DNA from: Fulvivirga marina
GTDB lineage: Bacteria > Bacteroidota > Bacteroidia > Cytophagales > Cyclobacteriaceae
Assembly: GCF_016775155.1 (NCBI RefSeq)
Contig: NZ_JAEUGD010000001.1
Location: 1 to 64,000 of the forward strand
Direction of reading: 5' to 3'
DNA: 64,000 nucleotides
The notes beneath the pieces were generated by a model that ran no database searches, had not been told where the DNA came from, and worked only from the letters and a program-made list of their open reading frames with translations. Below, piece by piece: positions 12,892-20,600 of this stretch. The number at the start of each line of letters is the position of its first letter. Positions within the stretch are counted from its first letter, which is position 1. Made by a program: the position numbers and the translations under genes.

Positions 12892-13411
12892 GCGTAAATA
12901 CATTTACGGAGCCGGGGCAGCGTGCTTTACGCTTGCCCTGGTAGCCTGGCTCTCCAGAGAGAAAATCTATAAGCATTTTGACTATAAGACCAAATTTCTT
13001 TTGCAAAGGCTTGATCCTGGTTTTCGAAAGAAGGTAGAACGTTTCTTATCGCGTGCAGCCAAAGAAGGGATTGAGCTTCGGGTGACCTCTGCTAACCGCT
13101 CTTGCGGGGAGCAGGATGAGCTGTACGCCCAGGGTAGAACAAAGCCTGGCAAAATTGTCACTAATGCCATTTGTGGCAAGAGTAGCCACAACTATCATAA
13201 GGCCGTGGATGTGGTAGAGTTTGCGGGTGGTAAACCTTTATGGGAAAACCCTCGCTGGGAGCATATAGGAAGGCTTGGCGAAAAAGAAGGTCTCGAATGG
13301 GGTGGGCGCTGGAGATCCTTCAAGGATCGTCCGCATTTCCAGGATTTGGGTGGGAGGACTATTGCGCAGCTTTATCGGGGTTTTCAGAGGACGGGGAGAT
13401 TGGTGGCTTGA
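12881..13411 (+). CDS. Membrane-anchored M15-family peptidoglycan peptidase (endolysin-like)
   Basis: The 176-residue protein has an N-terminal basic/hydrophobic segment (about 4-24) that works as a signal anchor. The catalytic domain (about 60-160) carries LRVTSANRSCGEQDELYAQG, then SSHNYHKAVDVVEF, which is the SxHxxxxAxD zinc-ligand motif, and RPHFQDL with the last ligand His. These are the hallmarks of the M15 (VanY / L-alanoyl-D-glutamate endopeptidase) fold. It cuts stem peptides of peptidoglycan. It is the last gene of the cluster; about 120 bp later the convergent Septu-like genes begin. Confidence 0.85.
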   Translation: MQVKRKYIYGAGAACFTLALVAWLSREKIYKHFDYKTKFLLQRLDPGFRKKVERFLSRAAKEGIELRVTSANRSCGEQDELYAQGRTKPGKIVTNAICGKSSHNYHKAVDVVEFAGGKPLWENPRWEHIGRLGEKEGLEWGGRWRSFKDRPHFQDLGGRTIAQLYRGFQRTGRLVA

Positions 13412-13530
13412 ATTACTTTTTACTGATGAGGTGGTGCGGTAATTGGTAATTAAATGAACTAACTATTACGCTAGACTACATTAGAAATTTAAAATGGCCT
13501 CGGTTGTAATAGACATTATTGTTTTATAAT

Positions 13531-14370
13531 TCATAATTCCCAATTGGCGGTTAGAAATCGGTCATCAATAGCGAGACATCTGTATAAGGCACTTTGCCAA
13601 GAGTTTAAATGAAATCTTTCCCTTGATTCAACTTCTTCTAATATATCCTCTTTTAATCCTTTTTTTCCTCTTTGTTTATAGGTTTCTTTAAATTTATAAC
13701 ACCTAGCATTGAGTTCACGATTTGCTTGGGTAGTATACCTTTCAAAGAGCTTTATTTGGATACAGTGACGCTCGATTCGAGTAACAGAATCAACATCCAA
13801 TTGGTCGCTCTTTACATAAAAAATAGCCACGGGGGTATCGCCAGGGTACTCAAGGCGAGTGTGTAACCATACCGCTGTATCGTAATTTTCAAAAAAGGGG
13901 TGTATGAGGTTTTCCTTACCTGACTTTGGCCAATAGGCACCTTTTAACCTATTGCAATTACTGCAAACCGGGACTAGGTTGTTAGGGTGAATTGCAAACT
14001 GGGCATACCTGCTTTTAGGAAGAAAATGATCCAACTCTACAGGCTCTCCATATGAACAAAAGCAACATCCCTTGTTTTTAGACCGCAATAAAAATTCATC
14101 ATAGTAATTTCTACCCGGAGCAATCCTCGATAGTCGTCTGTCGTAGAGCCACTTGAGATCAACAAGGCTTAGAGGGGGGAATTCGTCATCTTTGCAACCG
14201 TCTATTTCATGTCCCTTTTTAGCTAACATATAGTCGTCATAGGCGTTTACGACCATGTTTAACTTTGTAAACCCTTTTAAAAACTTACTTTTTACTAATC
14301 TGCCTTCCTTTGAAATACAGGCATTAAAAACATCACTATACTTTTTATCAGGAATAATAAGTGAATGCAT
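13531..14370 (-). CDS. ptuB: HNH endonuclease of a Septu-like defence system
   Basis: The 279-residue protein has an HNH domain at about residues 95-150: NKGCCFCSYGEPVELDHFLP, then the second half HPNNLVPVCSNCNRLKG. The CxxC pairs and the HDxxN-like spacing bind the metal ions and cut DNA or RNA. The C-terminal part is helical. It starts three bases after the ATPase gene. A compact ATPase plus HNH nuclease is the layout of Septu (PtuA/PtuB), where the ATPase restrains the nuclease until infection. Similar pairs also occur as retron effectors, but no reverse transcriptase or ncRNA was seen nearby. Confidence 0.75.
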   Translation of the reverse strand: MHSLIIPDKKYSDVFNACISKEGRLVKSKFLKGFTKLNMVVNAYDDYMLAKKGHEIDGCKDDEFPPLSLVDLKWLYDRRLSRIAPGRNYYDEFLLRSKNKGCCFCSYGEPVELDHFLPKSRYAQFAIHPNNLVPVCSNCNRLKGAYWPKSGKENLIHPFFENYDTAVWLHTRLEYPGDTPVAIFYVKSDQLDVDSVTRIERHCIQIKLFERYTTQANRELNARCYKFKETYKQRGKKGLKEDILEEVESRERFHLNSWQSALYRCLAIDDRFLTANWEL

Positions 14371-14373
14371 ACT

Positions 14374-15903
14374 CTAAGATTTTCTCAATGCAATTAGAGA
14401 TTTTGCTAATGCCCTTCCTTCCGCGCCTACGTTTGAATTAAATTCATCTAAAAAATCTCTATAGGTATAATTACTATTAGCCTCGATCCTCTCTTTAATA
14501 ACTTTATAAAATCCACTATTCTCTACTTCTAGTCCGAATATTTCCCTTGTTAAAACATCGATGTTCTCTGCATAAGTCTCTATTTTAGGTCTATTAAAAT
14601 TGTATATACTCCCAACGCGGTCAATCTTTGTTGTACAGTAACCCGGCACCTCTTGGAGTACCACTGGTGAATGAGTGGCGACTAGCGCTACGCCATTTCT
14701 TCTAATGAGAAGGTCAGATAGCGATCTTATAAATGAGGACAATAGAGGGGGGTGCAAATGATTCTCGGGTTCATCTATTAAAACAAGCGTTTTCTCATCT
14801 ACCAATTCAACTAATCTGGTAATAGTCAGTAACACTATTCTATGTCCTGAACTTAACATGTCGAAGACTTTAAAAACCTTCAATTTGTCCGAACTTTCGG
14901 AGAGGTTTTTTGAGCAGAAATCTAAGTCTCGAAAAATAGGATCTGAATTTAAAATTTCTATTGTTTTCTGCCATAACATTTGCTTTGCATTACTGCCTGA
15001 TATGGCATCAACAGAACATTTAAACTCTTTTGCAATATGTTCTGGAGATTTAAATGCCTTTCCGTCAGGTGATTTTAATCCAATATAGTGCGCACTGATA
15101 GAGCCGGGCTCATTATTATTTAATGGGGGTGGCGTAAAATGATCAAAGGCACTAAAAACCACTATAACCAGGTTAACAAATTTTTCACTGGACTTACTAG
15201 CATCGGTATTAATAAATTTCAATGTTCCAGATTCGCTAATAGGGTTCCCAATTTTAGTTAACTCATCCATTATTCCGGAAATGAGTCTTGTCTTACCTAC
15301 TCCATTTCTACCAATCAATACATGGATGTTTGATGGAGGGGTAGAATGAGGCTCAACCTTTATATCAATTTTTTGATTCTGCTTATTTAAGGAAAATTGA
15401 AAGTGAAATGGTGTAAGAACAGCGTCTCCCTTAATAATACTTGGAAAAAGTATCCTAATCTTTTGCTCATCGGCGTCACGCATTAATGATTCCTGCATTA
15501 CTTTAGCCAAATAAAACCTATTAAAAAGAGAACTGTTGTATGCACAATCTTTGAGTGAACTTAATATCTTAAATTTGGTGTAATCAGGCAAAAGAGATAA
15601 ATTTTCGTAATAGTTTTGATTGCCTAATGAGCAAAAGTTTTCACCAAGAGTTTCAAAAGTTTCAGGTATCAACTTTAAAGCATCATTCTCCTTACCGTCC
15701 TCAGTTCCCATATCTACATGCATAATACGAACACGTCCAATATCTACAATAGCTTTTTCATTATTAATAAAATAAAGAGAAAAACTTGTATAAAATCCAT
15801 AATCATTCCATTTGATTTGTGTGAGCCAGCATGTATTGGCTAATTCGGCATTGATTTTTCCCCGAGAGATAGTGGAGTGAAAATTAATTGAATAACTAGT
15901 CAT
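14374..15903 (-). CDS. ptuA: AAA ATPase of a Septu-like defence system
   Basis: The 509-residue protein carries a Walker A motif (VLIGRNGVGKTRLISGIM, about residue 199), a signature region (MLSSGHRIVLLTITRLVELV), a Walker B (LVLIDEPENHLHPP, about residue 374) and a switch His (ATHSPVVLQEVPG, about 409). This is the ABC/SMC-like OLD-family ATPase order. The N-terminal ~190 residues carry no motif I recognise and are longer than in a minimal PtuA. It is the upstream gene of a two-gene operon with the HNH nuclease. Confidence 0.75.
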   Translation of the reverse strand: MTSYSINFHSTISRGKINAELANTCWLTQIKWNDYGFYTSFSLYFINNEKAIVDIGRVRIMHVDMGTEDGKENDALKLIPETFETLGENFCSLGNQNYYENLSLLPDYTKFKILSSLKDCAYNSSLFNRFYLAKVMQESLMRDADEQKIRILFPSIIKGDAVLTPFHFQFSLNKQNQKIDIKVEPHSTPPSNIHVLIGRNGVGKTRLISGIMDELTKIGNPISESGTLKFINTDASKSSEKFVNLVIVVFSAFDHFTPPPLNNNEPGSISAHYIGLKSPDGKAFKSPEHIAKEFKCSVDAISGSNAKQMLWQKTIEILNSDPIFRDLDFCSKNLSESSDKLKVFKVFDMLSSGHRIVLLTITRLVELVDEKTLVLIDEPENHLHPPLLSSFIRSLSDLLIRRNGVALVATHSPVVLQEVPGYCTTKIDRVGSIYNFNRPKIETYAENIDVLTREIFGLEVENSGFYKVIKERIEANSNYTYRDFLDEFNSNVGAEGRALAKSLIALRKS

Positions 15904-16099
15904 TAGGTAGTGAAGTTCTATGATCCTGCTTAAATATCATATAAATGAACGAACCTTCCTAATAATAGCTTTCTCATTCTTGAATGCATATTTCTCTCGG
16001 TTATCATACACATCTTATAGGTTCCTGTCGAAATATGGAAAACTCCCGACTGACTGTCATCAACTAGGCCTTACGATATAATGTTTGCTCTCACATCAT

Positions 16100-16894
16100 C
16101 TATTCCTTAAGAGGTATTAGATAACATTTTTTATATGCAATTTTTAAATGAAGATTTTGCTTGTCATCTTTATCGAACCATATTTCGTCATCCTTGACTA
16201 CCTCATACTTCTCATTCATTCGACGAATCAGCCATTCTTTTTGAGATTCATCCAAACATAACAAAACTCGACCGAAACTTTTTGACACAATAGAACTGTC
16301 AATTTTTATATAATCAGCAAAATCCGTAAAGGGAGAAATCGCATCTGCTGTATGAGTGAGAAAAATCATCGATGCATCAAACTTTTGCTTCAATTCAAAT
16401 ACATTAAGAGTTTCCGAGTGTTTAAACAATTGATTCCCTTTAAAGGATTTCACATATCGGAAAGAACTCCAATCAGTACCTAATTTTTTTATTAGTTCTT
16501 TTAGTTGTTGTGAGTATTTTCTGTAATCGGTTTCAAGTTCGTTCTTGAACCCTAAATCAGTTGCAACTTTGTTGTAATGTCTTTCAAATTCATTAAATAA
16601 AACATCAATTGAATGTGTTTTGATTTTTCCCAATCCCAATGCACTATATTTATTCAAATAGCGAATATTTTCCTTCAAAGCTAATTCTATTGTATGTCTC
16701 ATCAAGTATAATAAAGGATGAGCCACTAAATCAACTGCATCCCCCCTTTGAATAATTTCATTAATTAAAATGTCAACAGCATTTTCATATTGCCCTACCA
16801 AATTCATGTCAGAATGCGAATGCCCAATATGCGCCTGTAGTGCTTCCAATTCATGTCTCTTTAGGTTATCTGGCAAGTCTTTTTTGAACCACAT
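16100..16894 (-). CDS. HEPN-like protein, last gene of the eight-gene defence operon
   Basis: The 264-residue protein is mainly alpha-helical. The region at about 50-80 reads LLYLMRHTIELALKENIRYL, which resembles HEPN/SAV2148-type helical domains with an RxxxxE/H pattern. No catalytic Rx4-6H pair could be fixed by eye. The C-terminus is more beta-rich. It starts three bases after the PP2C gene and so is probably made from the same transcript. It may be the effector or sensor component of the system, but the function is not shown by the sequence. Confidence 0.6.
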   Translation of the reverse strand: MWFKKDLPDNLKRHELEALQAHIGHSHSDMNLVGQYENAVDILINEIIQRGDAVDLVAHPLLYLMRHTIELALKENIRYLNKYSALGLGKIKTHSIDVLFNEFERHYNKVATDLGFKNELETDYRKYSQQLKELIKKLGTDWSSFRYVKSFKGNQLFKHSETLNVFELKQKFDASMIFLTHTADAISPFTDFADYIKIDSSIVSKSFGRVLLCLDESQKEWLIRRMNEKYEVVKDDEIWFDKDDKQNLHLKIAYKKCYLIPLKE

Positions 16895-16897
16895 ATT

Positions 16898-17632
16898 TTA
16901 GTTTTTATTATGTAAATTATCTCGGTTAAAGGAAGCCGTAACAAGGGAATAATTATCTTTCGCTTCATTTAAAAGTTTACATTCTATTTGTGATAGAAGC
17001 TCGTTCAAATCGATTGTTATGCTTAATTGCTTCTCAAGGTACAGTCCATCAATTAAGTCATGAACTCCATCAGAACACACAATAAATAAATCTGATCTCT
17101 GAACCCTTGCGATATTATAAATCTCGGCTTGGGAATATTCCAAATCTCCATGTACTGATCTTGTTACAATGTGACGATATCTTGAGAGGCTGGAAACTGA
17201 TATGGGGGGTTCCTGAGAAACGAGTTGATTAACAAGTGTATGGGGATGCGATTCGAACACCAAACGACGATTTCGAAAATGAAAGATCTTTACATCCCCC
17301 ACCCAAAAGCAAATAGCTGAATTTCCACCTATTATTATAACGCCCCCTATTGTCGCCCCCATCTTTAATGATAAGGCCTCACGCTTTTGACGAAGAGCAA
17401 GGTTAGCTTTATTTACGGCCTTTTGTATGTGATATGGATTAGGTTCCGTTACAGTTGACAAATAGGTCGTTATATTCTCTGCGACTACTGAGGCTGCCAT
17501 GTCGCCATAATCATACCCGCCCATTCCATCTACTACAGCGATCAAAGAAGTGTTGTTTTCAAAGGCTTGAGCTATTACCACATCCTCATTGACTTTTCTT
17601 TTTCCAATATGAGAGAATGACCAACTTTTCAT
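16898..17632 (-). CDS. PP2C-family serine/threonine phosphatase
   Basis: The 244-residue protein shows the PP2C metal-binding motifs. The first is VVDGMGGYDYGDMAASVVAE (about residues 33-55), the second FIVCSDGVHDLID (about 178), and the last KDNYSLVTASF near residue 228, where DNYS replaces the usual DNxT. The start overlaps the HerA gene by 4 bp. Its place next to a double-kinase protein suggests a kinase/phosphatase switch that turns the defence operon on and off. TerY-type kinase/phosphatase loci are a distant comparison. Confidence 0.85.
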   Translation of the reverse strand: MKSWSFSHIGKRKVNEDVVIAQAFENNTSLIAVVDGMGGYDYGDMAASVVAENITTYLSTVTEPNPYHIQKAVNKANLALRQKREALSLKMGATIGGVIIIGGNSAICFWVGDVKIFHFRNRRLVFESHPHTLVNQLVSQEPPISVSSLSRYRHIVTRSVHGDLEYSQAEIYNIARVQRSDLFIVCSDGVHDLIDGLYLEKQLSITIDLNELLSQIECKLLNEAKDNYSLVTASFNRDNLHNKN

Positions 17633-20600
17633 TTTTCACCTGTTGCTTGTATGGTTGCTCCACCATGTTTTGTTACTCTTGGTCGAGTGGAAATCTTCAA
17701 AGGTTTCGATGAGATTCCTTTGTCTGTTGCTTTTGTTGCCCATAAGAATCCTTCACCAGGAGCGAGAGAACTCATATCTGCCGGGGATAAAGAGGAAAGT
17801 TGGGTTACAGACTTTTGAATATGCTTTAACCATTGTGGACTGTTGAACTTATGGAGCAGTACAATTGAACTGAGTTCAATAATTTCATTTGGTAAACTTG
17901 GAGGGTCTTGACTGGCTATCATAATACTGACACCCTTATGTCGCATTTCGCGAATTGCTGTAACGATATTGCCTGTCAAGTCCTTATTATCCATGTATTT
18001 GTGAGCCTCATCAAATACAATGAATTTATTAAAGTGGGCACCATTAACCTTTTTTACAGCTGAGAAGATGTTCAGCATGATTACAAATAGACCTAATGCT
18101 TCATCTTTTACAATAAACTCATCACGCAGATCTACAATGATCAATCTTCCGGGCTTTAGTATATCACGCAGGGTGAATTTGTCATCTATGTACTCTCGGG
18201 CAAAGCTCAATTTCTGTCTTGCCAATGCTTTCTGGGTATTAGACAGTAATTCAGATTCTTCTACACTTTGAGTAATGCCATCAAGAGATAGATCCCTTCG
18301 TAAATCCTTCATGATAGCTTTCAGCTGCTTTATGTATGTTGAATCATTACCAATCGCACCAAGCAGAAACATCCAATCCTGAACGTTCAATTCTTTAGAA
18401 TTGAATGCTATTGGATTTACCTCTATTGAAGGATATTCTGCACGTCTTTCATCTATTTTATCCTTTGGAGTAAGGATAATGACATCTTCGATTCTATCAG
18501 GATTAGCACCGTATCTTTCTTTCAGCTTTCTTAGCTCTGCATCCTTGTCATTTGGCTGTTTCATTGATGTGAACTCTGGTTCATAATCCATGCTTTCACT
18601 GTAATGAAAAATTACACCTGCTAATGGAGAGGGGAGCTTGTTTATCTTGTTGAATTGCTTCAATACCATTTCTGAAATAGTGCCGATGGTATAACTTTTA
18701 CCTCCACCCTGGACACCAAAAAGACTTATAGTATTGGTTTCGCTCAAATCCATTGCGATCTTTTTGCCATGAAGACTTTCACCTAAAAGACCGTATTGGT
18801 CACTTTCGGAGTTTTTGCCAATTAGAATGTCATAATCCGGAGGTGTGGCATTGGATTGAATATCTTTATCAATTGATTCAGAATCTTCTATATCACTCTG
18901 ATTATCTATTGAAGTGGATGGGCCAACCGGAGTATTATCAGGCGAGTCATTTACTGGTAGTTCAATTCCTCCATCTTCATCATCTGGTTTATCATCATCT
19001 GGTTTAGTTGGTGTTTCAACCTTTTGATCTTTTGGTTCTTTGGATTTTAGTTTTTGGATAAATGGTCTAAGCTTATTGTTGACTCCTACTGCTTCACCTA
19101 ACTCATTATCTAATTCCTGATCTTCCAGTCTTTTTGTATTCAAATCAGAGTCAGGGTCAAGAATCTGCTCGATTAGATTTCCACCGAAGGTGAAAAATGT
19201 AAGTTCATGGTCAACCGTTTCTTTATGGTGTTTCTTATCCGCAGAGAAATTAAAAACAAGTCCTAATTGTTTAAAAGACAGCTTGAATCCAGCGTCGAGG
19301 GTTTGTAGAAAAGCATGATAACTGGCATAGGCATTTTCACTCAGGTACTCGTACCTGTAAGCCCTTTCAATGTAAAAGCTCAATAGAGATTTAAATTCCT
19401 TGTTTTTAATCTCTCGATCTAGTCTGTCAAACGATAGGTGATATTCCGGATCAAAATGCAGCCTCAATGCAAGAATAGTATTCTCAATCTGCTCCCGCAT
19501 TTTCGCCTTTAAATCATCTGTTTCAGCAGCTCCAATGCTTTTTCTGCATTTGATCTCAATGATGGCGATTTGAATTTCTCTGTTGTCAGGATTAATTGAC
19601 ACAAGTAGGTTGTCTGCCCGGCTTTTACTTTCTGTAGGCAGGTTTTCAAAAAGATTATGGTGAAGGTCAATTGGGATAAGAAATGACTCTTCGAGCAATC
19701 CTTTTTTCTCCAAAACTCTCTTGGTGAAAGCTGAGCCAATTACCTCAAAAGCTTTGTTCTTTGAAGAATTAAGTTGCAGAACCAAAGAGCTAGACACAGC
19801 TCTTAAATCTTCCAGAAGTATCTTGACCTTCTTTTCATCTTTAGGATCATGGATGTCAATATTGAACTCTTCAAAGTGTGGACCTAAAAGCCCAAGAATT
19901 TCGGACGTAGGTCTGGTTGTCAGGTACGATGAAATTCCGGTTACTTCTTCACCAGGCACATAATCAAGTAGGAAAGGTATCTTGCCGTCCTTAGAAGGTT
20001 GGTCAAAGACCTGTGGGCCAAGGTTCTTATCAAATGTGATAACCCAATCTGAATAGTCATGTAGGTGGGTTAACAGAACCTTATCCTTGTCATTTAGCCG
20101 CAATTGAGTGGACGGAATAGATTCAGTAAATTTTGACGCTAATGCGCCTGCAATGAATGTTTGAAGGTGATCAAATAAATTAACTCCTATTGTACCCGAC
20201 CCTGAGTAATCAGGAAGTATTTGATTTCCTTCAATATATCTGTTCCATTTGATTTCATTACCCGAGTCATTTACAGCGATTGTAGGGGAAACTAATAATC
20301 CATTCAGATAGAAGTTTCGGTCTTGCCTGTAAGGTTTAATCAGCTCAACTGTTATTGGGAATGGGCTAATAAGGAAACTTAAATGTGCTGAAAATTGTGC
20401 CGGTGATTTAAGGTAATCTGTTATGCTATTGATAGAAAACCTCATTTTTGGAAAAAGCCTGTTTGCGGATGGTTGTGAAAATGCTTCAGCTTCTTCTGAT
20501 ATGTTTGATTCAGGGTTTATTAAGGTTCTCAGAGCTTCACCGTGCTCAATAATCTTGTCATCACCTTTGAAAATTCGCACCTCGTATTTGATGTTTTGAA

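Noticed and set aside
1283-13411. Tailed prophage, contractile injection system or conjugative element
   Set aside because: No portal, terminase, tail, sheath, baseplate, relaxase or Tra proteins were recognised in the run.
13531-15903. Retron with HNH/ATPase effector
   Set aside because: No reverse transcriptase and no folded ncRNA were found next to the pair; Septu is the simpler reading.
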